64,000 nucleotides of DNA, from NCBI GenBank assembly GCA_016792685.1, contig JAEULQ010000114.1, forward strand, positions 1 through 64,000. The letters are read 5' to 3'. Numbering within the stretch: position 1 is the stretch's first letter; every line of letters begins with the position of its first letter. The notes under the pieces were generated by a model that saw only the letters and a list, made by a program, of their open reading frames with translations, was not told the origin of the DNA and ran no database searches. Below, piece after piece: positions 31,200 through 40,092 of this stretch. The stretch comes from Tabrizicola sp. (GTDB lineage Bacteria; Pseudomonadota; Alphaproteobacteria; Rhodobacterales; Rhodobacteraceae). The translations under genes were made by a program, and so were the position numbers.

Positions 31200-31829
31200 A
31201 TGCCCACGATGATCACCTCACCCGAGGACTATTTCGCCAAAGGCTGTGGCCGTTGCGAGCGTTTTGCGACCCCGGATTGCTCGACCCGCAAGTGGCTTTC
31301 CGGGCTCCTCACCCTGCGCCGCATCGCTTGGGAGGTGGGTCTGACCGAGAAAGCAAAATGGGGCCATCCAACCTACATGCATGCGGGCCGCAACATCGCC
31401 CTGATCGGGGCCTTCAGGGGCGACTTCCGTTTGTCTTTCCTGAACGCAGCGCTTCTGAAGGACCCCGAGGGGGTGCTGGAACGTCAGGGCCCGAACACGC
31501 GCTACGCCGATTGCATCCGCTTCACCGACGACACGGCCCCTGCCGCAATGGAACCCGTGATCCGGGCCTATCTTGCCGAGGCCATGATCTATGCCGAACA
31601 GGGCATCCTGCCGCCGAAGGAGCCGAGTGAGATCGACCTTCCAGTCGAGCTTTTGGACGCACTCGACGCCGATCCCGACCTGGCCGAGGCTTTCGCAGCC
31701 CTGACCCCCGGGCGGCAGAAAAGCTATGTCATCCTGCTGAGTGACGCGAAGACTGCAGCCACCCGGCTTTCCCGGATTGAGAAGGCCCGTCCGAAGATCC
31801 TGGCGGGGAAGGGTGCTTCGGAACGCTGA
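31200..31829 (+). CDS. YdeI/OmdA-family protein
   Basis: 209 residues. A DUF1801-like N-terminal part (SPEDYFAKGCGRCERF, then TEKAKWGHPTYMHAGRNIALIGAFRGDFRLSF) is followed by a C-terminal bacteriocin-protection (OmdA) helical segment with LTPGRQKSYVILLSDAKTAATRLSRIEKARPKILAGKG. The family name comes from E. coli YdeI. The biochemical function is unclear. The start at 31200 follows GAGGTGA. Convergent with the DUF4304 gene. Confidence 0.85.
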   Translation: MPTMITSPEDYFAKGCGRCERFATPDCSTRKWLSGLLTLRRIAWEVGLTEKAKWGHPTYMHAGRNIALIGAFRGDFRLSFLNAALLKDPEGVLERQGPNTRYADCIRFTDDTAPAAMEPVIRAYLAEAMIYAEQGILPPKEPSEIDLPVELLDALDADPDLAEAFAALTPGRQKSYVILLSDAKTAATRLSRIEKARPKILAGKGASER

Positions 31830-31911
31830 TCGCAGGGAATGTCAGGCCAGAGGTTCAAGGCTCTAGCCAAGCCAGGGTCACATCCCTGTGCCGGACTTCC
31901 GACCGCTGCAC

Positions 31912-31927
31912 GGGCGCCTTGGCGCCC
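31912..31927. terminator. Symmetric G/C hairpin between converging genes
   Basis: GGGCGCC-TT-GGCGCCC forms a 7-bp stem between the YdeI-like (ends 31829) and DUF4304 (ends 31938) genes. Usable from either strand, without long T-runs. Confidence 0.4.
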
Positions 31928-31937
31928 TTGCAAGAGA

Positions 31938-32387
31938 TCACGGGCTATTGGCGTCCTGTTGCCGTTTCCACCACCGTTCGGCATCGGTGATCAGCATTTC
32001 GTTGAATCGTGCCGCGATCTCTTCCGCTGGAACCGGTTCGCCGCGAATTTCGCCATAGCTTGTTGCGCCAAAATGGAACCAGTGGTCACCGCCATCCGTC
32101 GCCCCAAGGCGAACCTGGTGCCGCGTCTGGCTGATCTTCAGTTTCGCCGGTTCGGTATCGGGCTGGAAGTAGACGTTGTTGCGACCTGGATCGGCATAAC
32201 CAAGGTTTACGCAGAAGCTTCCACCCGATGAGTGGAACTGGAAATTGATCAAGGCCACAAACTTTCCCGTTTCCCTAAAGAAACTGGGAAAGGACCCTTT
32301 GAACCCCTGTTTCCGCAAGGCCGGAACGGCGACATTCTTGAGAACGCCCACCATCGTCTCACGATCAACGGTCACTTTCGCCCCCAC
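31938..32387 (-). CDS. DUF4304-like protein
   Basis: 149 residues, soluble. The pattern VLKNVAVPALRKQGFKGSFPSFFRETGKFVALINFQ, then GGSFCVNLGYAD, fits DUF4304. The function of that family is unknown. The start is uncertain: GTG at 32387, GTG at 32375 (better Shine-Dalgarno spacing) or ATG at 32354. It lies downstream of hutU on the same strand but beyond a terminator, so it is probably expressed separately. Confidence 0.7.
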   Translation of the reverse strand: MGAKVTVDRETMVGVLKNVAVPALRKQGFKGSFPSFFRETGKFVALINFQFHSSGGSFCVNLGYADPGRNNVYFQPDTEPAKLKISQTRHQVRLGATDGGDHWFHFGATSYGEIRGEPVPAEEIAARFNEMLITDAERWWKRQQDANSP

Positions 32388-32497
32388 CTAGGCTGCCACG
32401 CACGCTTGCTGCAGCTTACGCAGATCTGCACACCCCGCAAGCGGACATGTGGCTATGATCTGCGCAAGGCTTTGGTGGTCAGGCCGATATCTTTCTG

Positions 32498-32525
32498 AAA
32501 AGACTGGAGCATTCTGGAACGCTCC
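32498..32525 (-). terminator. Rho-independent terminator of the hutIHU operon
   Basis: On the minus strand, 11 nt after the hutU stop, GGAGCGTTC and GAATGCTCC form a stem with one mismatch. AGTC and then TTTT (complement of 32498-32501) follow. Position and polarity fit an intrinsic terminator. Confidence 0.65.
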
Positions 32526-32536
32526 AACCGTCTGGA

Positions 32537-34222
32537 TCAGTTCCCGAGGATCCCCGGCAGTCGCAGCCCGTGTTCCTTGGCGCAGGCAATTGCGGTTTCG
32601 TACCCCGCATCCGCATGGCGCCAGACGCCCGAGGCAGGGTCATTCCACAGGACCCGCTCCAGCCGTTTCGCAGCTTCGGGCGTTCCGTCCGCCAGGATGA
32701 CCACACCGGCATGCTGGCTGAAGCCCATCCCGACCCCGCCGCCATGATGGAGGCTGACCCAGGTCGCACCCGAGGCCGTGTTGACCAGCGCATTCAAGAG
32801 CGGCCAGTCCGACACCGCGTCCGATCCGTCCCGCATCGCCTCGGTCTCGCGGTTGGGCGAGGCAACCGAACCGCTGTCGAGGTGATCGCGTCCGATGACG
32901 ATGGGGGCCTTCAGTTCCCCCGAGGCGACCATTTCGTTGAACACCAGGCCTGCCCGGTGCCGGTCCCCAAGTCCGATCCAGCAGATCCGCGCCGGAAGTC
33001 CCTGAAACGCGATCCGCTCCCCGGCCATGTCGAGCCAGCGGTGCAGGTGGGCGTTGTCGGGGAAGAGCTTCTTCATTGCCGCGTCGGTCTTGCGGATATC
33101 CTCCGGGTCGCCGCTCAGCGCGCACCAGCGGAAGGGGCCGATCCCCTTGCAGAAGAGGGGTCGGATATAGGCGGGCACGAAGCCCGGGAAAGCAAAGGCG
33201 TTCTCGAACCCTTCGTCCTTCGCGACCTGCCGGATGTTGTTGCCATAGTCGAGCGTCGGGACGCCCGCGTTCCAGAACCCCACCATGGCCTCGACATGCG
33301 CCCGCATCGAGTGGCGTGCAGCCGCCTCAACCGCTTTCGGATCGGTCTCCTGCTTTGCCCGCCAGTCGGCGACGGTCCAGCCTGCCGGGCAATAGCCGTG
33401 CAGCGGATCATGCGCCGAGGTCTGGTCGGTCACGATATCCGGCCGCACACCCCCGGCCTTCATCCGGGCGAGAAGCTCGGGGAAGACTTCGGCGGCATTG
33501 CCAAGAAGGCCAACCGATTTTGCTTCGCCCGCCTTGGTCCACTGGTCGATCAGCGCCAGGGCTTCGTCGAGCGTCTTCGCCTTGGCATCGAGATAGCGGG
33601 TACGGATGCGGAAATCGATGCGGGTCTCATCGACCTCGACCGCCAGACAGCACGCCCCGGCCATCACCGCCGCCAGGGGCTGCGCGCCGCCCATGCCGCC
33701 AAGGCCGCCGGTCAGGATCCACTTTCCGGTAAGATTGCCAGCGTAATGCTGCCGCCCCGCCTCGGCAAAGGTTTCGTAGGTTCCCTGCACAATGCCTTGA
33801 GTTCCAATGTAAATCCAGGACCCTGCGGTCATCTGGCCGTACATCATCAGGCCCTTGCGGTCGAGCTCGTTGAAATGGGCCCAGGTTGCCCAATGCGGAA
33901 CAAGGTTCGAGTTCGCGATCAGGACCCGCGGGGCATCCGTATGGGTGCGGATGATCGCGATGGGCTTGCCCGACTGGACGACCAGCGTTTCATCCGCCTC
34001 AAGGTCCTTCAGTGCCGCGACGATGCGATCGAAATCCTCCCAGGTCCGCGCCGCGCGGCCGATGCCGCCGTAGACGACCAACTCATGCGGGTTTTCGGCG
34101 ACGTCCGGGTGCAAGTTGTTCATCAGCATCCGCATCGCGGCCTCACCGGCCCAGGTCTTGGCGGTCTTCTCCGGGCCGGTCGGCGGGTAGACGTCACGCA
34201 TGTTGTGGCGGGGGTTCGTCAT
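32537..34222 (-). CDS. hutU: Urocanate hydratase
   Basis: 561 residues. Converts urocanate to imidazolone propionate in histidine breakdown. Motifs are [68 protein letters not shown] and [19 protein letters not shown]. The cysteine-containing [17 protein letters not shown] block of the NAD site is intact. The ATG at 34222 follows AGGAG. An upstream in-frame extension crosses a repeat element and is not used. Third gene of hutI-hutH-hutU. Confidence 0.98.
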   Translation of the reverse strand: MTNPRHNMRDVYPPTGPEKTAKTWAGEAAMRMLMNNLHPDVAENPHELVVYGGIGRAARTWEDFDRIVAALKDLEADETLVVQSGKPIAIIRTHTDAPRVLIANSNLVPHWATWAHFNELDRKGLMMYGQMTAGSWIYIGTQGIVQGTYETFAEAGRQHYAGNLTGKWILTGGLGGMGGAQPLAAVMAGACCLAVEVDETRIDFRIRTRYLDAKAKTLDEALALIDQWTKAGEAKSVGLLGNAAEVFPELLARMKAGGVRPDIVTDQTSAHDPLHGYCPAGWTVADWRAKQETDPKAVEAAARHSMRAHVEAMVGFWNAGVPTLDYGNNIRQVAKDEGFENAFAFPGFVPAYIRPLFCKGIGPFRWCALSGDPEDIRKTDAAMKKLFPDNAHLHRWLDMAGERIAFQGLPARICWIGLGDRHRAGLVFNEMVASGELKAPIVIGRDHLDSGSVASPNRETEAMRDGSDAVSDWPLLNALVNTASGATWVSLHHGGGVGMGFSQHAGVVILADGTPEAAKRLERVLWNDPASGVWRHADAGYETAIACAKEHGLRLPGILGN

Positions 34223-34251
34223 GTCGGGCTCCTGTTCTTGCTGGGACCCCC

Positions 34252-34302
34252 GGGGGCGCTTCGCCCCCCGGACCCCGTGAGGATATTTGGGCAAAGATGA
34301 AA
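34252..34302 (-). repeat. Dispersed repeat copy 2 with G/C hairpin, between hutH and hutU
   Basis: Read on the minus strand, the element starts at the base after the hutH stop: 22 bases identical to 25333-25354 (34302 to 34281), then TCACGGGGTCC, then a hairpin of CGCCCCC/GGGGGCG (34262-34268 and 34252-34258). It ends about 30 nt before the hutU start. Confidence 0.7.
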
Positions 34303-35835
34303 TCAGGCGAGGGTTGGGAGGTCGATTCCGGTGGCCTTCGAGAGCGTGCCGTCGGCCACGAGTTCGGCAGCGCGGGCGAGATCAGGGGCGAGGTAGCGGT
34401 CGTTTTCCAGCGCGCGCACATGGGCACGCAGCGCGTGGACAGCGGCCTGCAGCGGGGCTGAGGTCTTGAGCGGCGCGCGGAATTCGACACCCTGAGCCGC
34501 ACACATCGCCTCGACCCCAAGGATGACGTTGAGGTTCTTCACCATCCGCCGGAGCCGGCGCGCACCATGGGCGGCCATCGAGACGTGGTCCTCCTGATTG
34601 GCCGAGGTCGGGGTGCTGTCGATGACGGTGGGATGCGCCAGATGCTTGTTTTCGCTCATCAGGGCAGCGGTGGTGACTTCCGCGATCATCAGTCCGGAGT
34701 TGAGGCCGGGCTTGGGCGTCAGGAAGGCGGGCAAGTCGAAGCTGAGCGTCGGATCGACCATCAGCGCCACACGGCGTTGGGCGATGGCCCCGATCTCGGC
34801 CAGCGCCATGGCGATCATATCCGCAGCAAAACCAACGGGTTCGGCGTGGAAGTTTCCACCCGAGACAATCTGACCGTCGGACAGGACCAGCGGGTTGTCC
34901 GTTGCCGCATTCGCCTCGATCTGCAGGGTACGGGCCGCCATGCGCAACACATCCATCGCGGCGCCCGTCACCTGCGGCTGACAGCGGATGCAATAGGGAT
35001 CCTGCACGCGGGTATCGCCCTCACGGTGGCTTTCGCGGATTTCGCTGCCATGAAGCAGCGCCCGCATCGTTGTTGCCGCGTCGATCTGGCCGGGCTGGCC
35101 GCGAAGCGCGTGGATCTCCGGTTCGAGGGGCGCCGTGGAACCCATGATGGCGTCGGTGGAAAGGGCCGAGATGACCAATGCTTCCTGCGCAGCCCGCCAT
35201 CCCTGGAACAGGCCCGCAAGCGCGTAAGCAGTCGAGAACTGGGTGCCGTTGATCAGTGCCAGCCCTTCCTTCGCGCCCAGCGTGATCGGGGAAAGCCCTT
35301 TCAGAGCAAGCGCTTCTGCGCCGGGCCTTACCTGGCCGTCCACGATAGCCTCGGCATGGCCGATCATCACGGCGGTCATGTGGGCCAAAGGAGCGAGGTC
35401 TCCGCTGGCGCCGACCGAGCCCTGATCCGGGATCACGGGTGTCACGCCCTTTTCCAGCATGCCCTCGATCAGTCTCACCACCTCGGGCCGCACACCCGAG
35501 GCGCCACGGCCGAGGGAGAGGAGCTTCAGCACCATCATCAGCCGGGCGACGTCTTCAGGCATTGGCGCGCCCACGCCGCAGGAATGGCTGAGGATCAGGT
35601 TTTCCTGAAGCTTTGCCGTATCTTGCGCGGCAATCTTGACGCTTGCGAGCTTGCCAAAGCCCGTGTTCACCCCATAGACTGCCGCCGTCCCGCCTGCGGC
35701 AGCTGCGATATGCCCGGCGGCGCGTTCGATGCCGGGGCGGGCGCTGTCATGCAGCTTGGCTGGCAGTTGCAGGCGGAAGATCCGCTCAAGCTGGGCAAGG
35801 GTTACCTGACCGGGGATCAAGATCTCAGGCGTCAA
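34303..35835 (-). CDS. hutH: Histidine ammonia-lyase
   Basis: 510 residues. Deaminates histidine to urocanate. The MIO prosthetic group forms from A143-S144-G145 in [12 protein letters not shown]. Other conserved parts are [11 protein letters not shown], the tyrosine-region [10 protein letters not shown], and [15 protein letters not shown]. It overlaps the 3-prime end of hutI by 11 nt. A repeat element separates it from hutU. Confidence 0.98.
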   Translation of the reverse strand: MTPEILIPGQVTLAQLERIFRLQLPAKLHDSARPGIERAAGHIAAAAGGTAAVYGVNTGFGKLASVKIAAQDTAKLQENLILSHSCGVGAPMPEDVARLMMVLKLLSLGRGASGVRPEVVRLIEGMLEKGVTPVIPDQGSVGASGDLAPLAHMTAVMIGHAEAIVDGQVRPGAEALALKGLSPITLGAKEGLALINGTQFSTAYALAGLFQGWRAAQEALVISALSTDAIMGSTAPLEPEIHALRGQPGQIDAATTMRALLHGSEIRESHREGDTRVQDPYCIRCQPQVTGAAMDVLRMAARTLQIEANAATDNPLVLSDGQIVSGGNFHAEPVGFAADMIAMALAEIGAIAQRRVALMVDPTLSFDLPAFLTPKPGLNSGLMIAEVTTAALMSENKHLAHPTVIDSTPTSANQEDHVSMAAHGARRLRRMVKNLNVILGVEAMCAAQGVEFRAPLKTSAPLQAAVHALRAHVRALENDRYLAPDLARAAELVADGTLSKATGIDLPTLA

Positions 35836-37018
35836 GGTGGCCTCCGAAAATGCGATTGTGAAGCGGCGTCGCGCCGATGCGGTAGCTCAGTTCCGCCGGG
35901 TGATCGGCGTCCCATAGGCAGAGATCGGCGCGCAGTCCTGCGGCGATGCGACCGCGGTCGGCTAGCCCCAGGGCACGGGCGGCATGTACCGTGGTGCCGA
36001 GGAGAGCTTCTTCCGGGGTCAGGCGGAAGAGCGTGCAAGCCATGTTCATCGCCAGGGTCAGCGAGGCCATAGGCGAGGAGCCAGGGTTGAGGTCGGTGGC
36101 AACCGCCATCGGCACGCCAGCGGCACGGAGGGCGGCAATGGGCGGCAGCTGGCTTTCGCGCAGCGTATAGAAGGCGCCGGGCAGGATCACTGCCACGGTT
36201 CCGGCAGCCGCCATGGCGGCAATACCTTCGGGCGAGAGATATTCCAGATGGTCGGCAGACAGCGCGCGATGCCTTGCGGCAAAGGCCGCACCTTGCTGGT
36301 CGGTCAACTGTTCCGCGTGCAGCTTCACAGGCAGGCCAAGTGCCACGGCCTCGGCAAAGAGCGGCGCGAGGTCGTCGGTGGAAAAGGCGATGGTTTCGCA
36401 GAAGGCGTCAACCGCATCGATCAGGCCTTCGGCATGGGCGGCGCGAAGGGACGGCAAGGCCACATCTGCAATGTAAGCCTGTGGCTGGCCTTTGTATTCC
36501 GGCGGAATGGCATGGGCGGCAAGATGGGTGGTCTTTACCGCAACCGGGCGATTGGCCGCGATCCGGCGCGCGGCGCGAAGCATCTTCAACTCATCCTCGA
36601 CCGTCAGGCCGTAGCCGGATTTCACCTCGATCGTCGTGGCACCCGAGGCGATGAGCTGGTCGATCCGGGGCAAGGCTTTGGCAAGAAGTGCCTCTTCGGA
36701 CGCTGCGCGGGTGGCCGTGACGGTCGACAGGATGCCGCCACCGGCGCGGGCGATTTCCTCATAACTCGCCCCCTTGAGCCGCAGCTCGAATTCGACCGCG
36801 CGGTGTCCGGCAAAGACCGCGTGGGTGTGGCAGTCGATCAGTCCGGGGGTGACAAGGCGGCCTGCAACGTCGTGTTCGGGAAGGTCGCGATAAGCAACCG
36901 GAAGATCTGCCATGGGTCCAGCCCAGGCGATCCGGTCGCCGTCCAGCGCCACGGCGGCGTCTCGGATCAGCCCGTAGCCATCGGTCATGGTCGCGAGGGT
37001 GGCGTGGGTCAGGAGCAT
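35825..37018 (-). CDS. hutI: Imidazolonepropionase
   Basis: 397 residues, metal-dependent amidohydrolase. Hydrolyses imidazolone propionate to N-formiminoglutamate. Metal-site motifs are [14 protein letters not shown] near 70-83 and the catalytic block [30 protein letters not shown]. Starts at the ATG at 37018, 28 bp from the -10 of the divergent operator region. First gene of the minus-strand hut operon. Confidence 0.97.
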   Translation of the reverse strand: MLLTHATLATMTDGYGLIRDAAVALDGDRIAWAGPMADLPVAYRDLPEHDVAGRLVTPGLIDCHTHAVFAGHRAVEFELRLKGASYEEIARAGGGILSTVTATRAASEEALLAKALPRIDQLIASGATTIEVKSGYGLTVEDELKMLRAARRIAANRPVAVKTTHLAAHAIPPEYKGQPQAYIADVALPSLRAAHAEGLIDAVDAFCETIAFSTDDLAPLFAEAVALGLPVKLHAEQLTDQQGAAFAARHRALSADHLEYLSPEGIAAMAAAGTVAVILPGAFYTLRESQLPPIAALRAAGVPMAVATDLNPGSSPMASLTLAMNMACTLFRLTPEEALLGTTVHAARALGLADRGRIAAGLRADLCLWDADHPAELSYRIGATPLHNRIFGGHLDA

Positions 37019-37045
37019 CTTCTTGCCTTATGGGTGATGTAATGG

Positions 37046-37074
37046 CTAATATGTCTAGACATAATTTGAGTCAA
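37046..37074 (-). promoter_or_regulatory. hutIHU promoter with HutC-type palindromic operator
   Basis: The minus-strand -35 TTGACT (37069-37074), 17-bp spacer and -10 TATTAG (37046-37051) surround a perfect 14-bp palindrome, TATGTCTAGACATA (37050-37063). A weaker plus-strand promoter for hutF (TTGCCT at 37023-37028, TAATAT at 37047-37052) overlaps it. One HutC dimer could therefore repress both operons, with relief by urocanate as known for HutC. Confidence 0.65.
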
Positions 37075-37084
37075 GCGAGTCGCC

Positions 37085-38431
37085 ATGATCCTGCACGCCG
37101 CAACCGCGCTTCTTCCCGAAGGCTGGGCGAAAGACGTCCGTATCCGTGTGGAAGATGGCCGCATCGTCGAAGTGGCAACCGGTGTTCCGGGGCAGGGGCA
37201 TGGGGTGATCCTGCCGGCGCCGGTCAACCTGCATTCCCACACCTTTCAGCGGGCGATGGCCGGTCTGACCGAGGCGCGCACTGCAGGGCAGGACAGTTTC
37301 TGGACCTGGCGCGCGCTGATGTACCGCTTCCTGGAACGCCTTTCGCCCGAGGATGTGCAGGCCATCGCCGCCCAGGCCATGGTAGAGATGGCCGAGGCGG
37401 GGTTCTCTGCCGTCTGCGAGTTCCACTATCTGCATCACCCGGTCGGCGGCGGGACTTACCTTGACCCTGCCGAGATGTCTGGCCGGATCGCCGCTGCTGC
37501 AGCCGACACGGGCTTTGGCCTTACCCTTCTGCCAGTGATCTATGAACAGGGCGGGGTGGATGGCCGGGCGCTGGCCGGAGGGCAGCTGCGCTTTGGCTCT
37601 TCGCCCGAGGTCTATGCGCGGATTCTGGACGGGGCGGGCACGGCTCTTGGCGGGATGCCGGATGCGGTTCTGGGCGTGGCGCCACATTCCTTGCGCGCCG
37701 TCAGCCTGCCGACATTGAACCGGGTGGCGGGAATGGCCCCTGATGGCCCGGTGCATATCCATATCGCCGAACAGGTCGCCGAAGTGACCGAGGTTCAGTC
37801 CGCCTGGGGTGCGCGGCCGGTAGAATGGGCGGTGGCGAACCTGCCGCTTGATGCGCGCTGGTGCATGATCCATGCCACGCAGATGAAACCGGACGAGACC
37901 GCCGACCTGGCCCGGTCCGGCGCGGTGGCGGGGCTTTGTCCCATCACCGAAGCCAACCTCGGCGACGGAATCTTCGACGGGCCGGGCTGGCTCGCGGCAG
38001 AGGGGGCTTTCGGGGTTGGTTCGGACAGCAACGTCCGGATTTCGCTGACCGAGGAACTGCGGCTTCTGGAATATTCGCAACGCCTGAACCTGAAGGCCCG
38101 CGCTGTCATGGCCACCGGCGACCGTTCAACCGGACGGCGGCTCTGGGAGGGTGTCGCGCAGGGTGGGGCGCAAGCGGCCGGTCGCCCCTCGGGCCAGATC
38201 GCGGTTGGGCAATGGGCCGATCTATTGGCCGTGGACGCGACCGATCTTCGCCTTGCGGGCCTTGAAGGCGACAGCCTGCTTGACGGTTTGATCTTCGCGG
38301 GCCGCGACGGTCTTGTCACCGACCTCTGGTCGGCCGGTCGCCATGTCGTGCGCGACGGTCGCCATATCGCGCGGGAAGCCATCGCCAGTCGCTTCAGTGC
38401 CACGATGCGCCGTCTGCGCGAGGCGCTGTGA
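37085..38431 (+). CDS. hutF: Formimidoylglutamate deiminase
   Basis: 448 residues, amidohydrolase family. Converts N-formiminoglutamate to N-formylglutamate plus ammonia, the two-step branch used instead of HutG-type formiminoglutamase. Visible are the metal-site NLHSHTFQRAMAG (near 50), PHSLRAVSLPTLNRV, the His of HIHIAEQ and the GVGSDSNVRISLTEELR block. HutF implies a formylglutamate deformylase elsewhere, which is not in this window. Divergent from hutI. The stop overlaps hutC by one base. Confidence 0.95.
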   Translation: MILHAATALLPEGWAKDVRIRVEDGRIVEVATGVPGQGHGVILPAPVNLHSHTFQRAMAGLTEARTAGQDSFWTWRALMYRFLERLSPEDVQAIAAQAMVEMAEAGFSAVCEFHYLHHPVGGGTYLDPAEMSGRIAAAAADTGFGLTLLPVIYEQGGVDGRALAGGQLRFGSSPEVYARILDGAGTALGGMPDAVLGVAPHSLRAVSLPTLNRVAGMAPDGPVHIHIAEQVAEVTEVQSAWGARPVEWAVANLPLDARWCMIHATQMKPDETADLARSGAVAGLCPITEANLGDGIFDGPGWLAAEGAFGVGSDSNVRISLTEELRLLEYSQRLNLKARAVMATGDRSTGRRLWEGVAQGGAQAAGRPSGQIAVGQWADLLAVDATDLRLAGLEGDSLLDGLIFAGRDGLVTDLWSAGRHVVRDGRHIAREAIASRFSATMRRLREAL

Positions 38432-39114
38432 TGCAGGGTTGGGAAGATGTCCGTGCCGAGGTGCTTCGACGCATCCGTGCGCGCGATTGGCCGCCGGGCG
38501 CGCTCATCCCCGGTGAAGAGGCCCTTGCGACGGAATTCGGCGTGGCGCGCGCCACGGTAAACCGCGCTCTGACCGCCCTTGCCGAGGCGGGGGTGGTCGA
38601 ACGCAAGAAACGTGCCGGAACACGGGTATCAGAGCTCCCGGTTCGCCGCGCACGGCTGGAGATCCCGGTGATCCGGCTGGATGTCCTCAGTCGTGGCCTG
38701 GCATATGGCTTCAAGCTTCTGGCTGACCGAATGGTTCCGGCCCCGGTTCCAGTGGCGGCAAGGCTTGGTCTGCCCGAACATGCGCCGATGCGGTATCTTG
38801 AGACGCTGCATCTGGCCGGAGGACGTCCCTTCGTGCTGGAAACCCGCTGGCTGAATCCCGCGGTCCTGGTCGGAGAGCAGCCGGATTTTTCGGCCGTCAG
38901 TGCGAATGAATGGCTGGTGACCCACGTCAGTCTGGTGTCCGGCGACATCGCCTTTACCGCCGAAGCGGCAGCCGCGCGCGAGGCCGAGGTGATGGGGGTT
39001 GCTTCGGGCACCCCGCTTCTTGTTGCCGAACGCACGACCTATGGCACCTCAGGCCCCGTAACCCTGGTCAGGTTGGCCCATGCGCCGGGCCATCGGGTGC
39101 AGATGACCTTCTGA
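38431..39114 (+). CDS. hutC: GntR/HutC-family repressor of the hut genes
   Basis: 227 residues. A GntR winged helix (LRRIRARDWPPGALIPGEEALATEFGVARATVNRALTALAEAGVVERKKRAGTRV) is followed by a UTRA effector domain (~75-225, ending ERTTYGTSGPVTLVRLAHAPGHRVQMTF). Position next to hutF and the palindrome in the divergent hut promoter support HutC. Urocanate is the known inducer for the group. GTG one codon earlier is an alternative start. Convergent with the LysR gene. Confidence 0.92.
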   Translation: MQGWEDVRAEVLRRIRARDWPPGALIPGEEALATEFGVARATVNRALTALAEAGVVERKKRAGTRVSELPVRRARLEIPVIRLDVLSRGLAYGFKLLADRMVPAPVPVAARLGLPEHAPMRYLETLHLAGGRPFVLETRWLNPAVLVGEQPDFSAVSANEWLVTHVSLVSGDIAFTAEAAAAREAEVMGVASGTPLLVAERTTYGTSGPVTLVRLAHAPGHRVQMTF

Positions 39115-39139
39115 GCGGCCGACCAATCCGGCCTGCGCC

Positions 39140-39988
39140 TCAACCGGGGAAATGACGCCCGACCAGCTGCGTCAGCTTGCGGTGAAGTGCCTGGGTGCGG
39201 TGGCGGATATGGATCGCGGCATAGACCGGCTGGCGCAGCGGCGCCGCATCTTCAACCAGTTGGAACCGCCCACCCGACACCAGCTCGTTTGCCGTCTTTT
39301 CCAGCACATAGCCCGAGCCTCCCATCGCCAACAGCAGCGACACGACTGAACCGGACTGGCCGACCGACACCGGCGAGGCGGCAAGCTCGGGCGTCGTCTG
39401 GCGGTGCATTTCCTCAAAGGCTGGCGAAAAATGCGCAAAGACGAAGCGGTCGGCAGCGACTTCCGCGATCCGCCCCGCTTCGGTCGAGATCATGCGATCG
39501 GTCACGTCGCCCACGCTTTCGAAATGTAGGTCCGGATGCGGATTGGGCGAGAACATCACGGCGAAATCGAGAATGCCTGTCAGAAGGTCGGCGCACATCT
39601 GGTTGGAATAGTCGGGCTCGATGTAAAAGCTCATCTCGGGCAGGGCCTGGCGGAACTCGGCCACCCAGTCGCCCAGGTAGACGGCGGCCAGGTCATTCTG
39701 GATGCCAAGCCGCAAGAGATGCGCAGCCCCAAGCGGGATCTGGATCCGCCTCCGCGCCTCGTTCCATTCGTGCCGAAGCGCCCGCGCATGCGGTTCGAAC
39801 CGCTTGCCTTCGGGGGTAAGGTCAGTGCCCGCGCGAGAGCGGTCAAAGAGCCGGCTGCCGACCGCCTGCTCCAGCGCCGTGACGCGGGCCGAGACGGTCG
39901 ATTGCGTGATCCGCAGCCTCTCGGCCGTGCGGTGGAAGCTGCGTGTCTCGACCAGGTCGAGGAATGTGTCGAGAAGTTCGATCTGCAT
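39140..39988 (-). CDS. LysR-family regulator of the methylated-amine gene cluster
   Basis: 282 residues. The LysR helix-turn-helix is at the N-terminus (LLDTFLDLVETRSFHRTAERLRITQSTVSARVTALEQAVGSRLFDRSR). A periplasmic-binding-like effector domain follows. It is divergent from the operon beginning at 40093, with a TGATCG-N7-CGATCA palindrome in between. It is the likely local activator, with the pathway substrate or an intermediate as co-inducer (inferred). Confidence 0.92.
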   Translation of the reverse strand: MQIELLDTFLDLVETRSFHRTAERLRITQSTVSARVTALEQAVGSRLFDRSRAGTDLTPEGKRFEPHARALRHEWNEARRRIQIPLGAAHLLRLGIQNDLAAVYLGDWVAEFRQALPEMSFYIEPDYSNQMCADLLTGILDFAVMFSPNPHPDLHFESVGDVTDRMISTEAGRIAEVAADRFVFAHFSPAFEEMHRQTTPELAASPVSVGQSGSVVSLLLAMGGSGYVLEKTANELVSGGRFQLVEDAAPLRQPVYAAIHIRHRTQALHRKLTQLVGRHFPG

Positions 39989-39997
39989 GGCGTGTCC

Positions 39998-40065
39998 TGA
40001 TCGGCTTTTTCGATCAATACCCCGGGCGTGGCCAAATTGAAAGCGCAGGCCTTTCGGCCGATAGT
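39998..40065 (+). promoter_or_regulatory. LysR-type site and promoter of the MttB/DMGDH-like operon
   Basis: TGATCG-GCTTTTT-CGATCA (39998-40016) contains a T-N11-A LysR core. It lies 21 bp upstream of a -35 TTGAAA (40037-40042), which has a 17-bp spacer to a -10 GATAGT (40060-40065). That is the usual distance for a LysR activator site. Confidence 0.6.
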
Positions 40066-40092
40066 GCCTGACAATTGATGGAGGAGGCGCAG

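Noticed and set aside
32570..34300. 576-residue open frame on the plus strand opposite hutU
   Set aside because: Low-complexity, Gly/Asp/Arg-rich antisense shadow. hutU is unambiguous.
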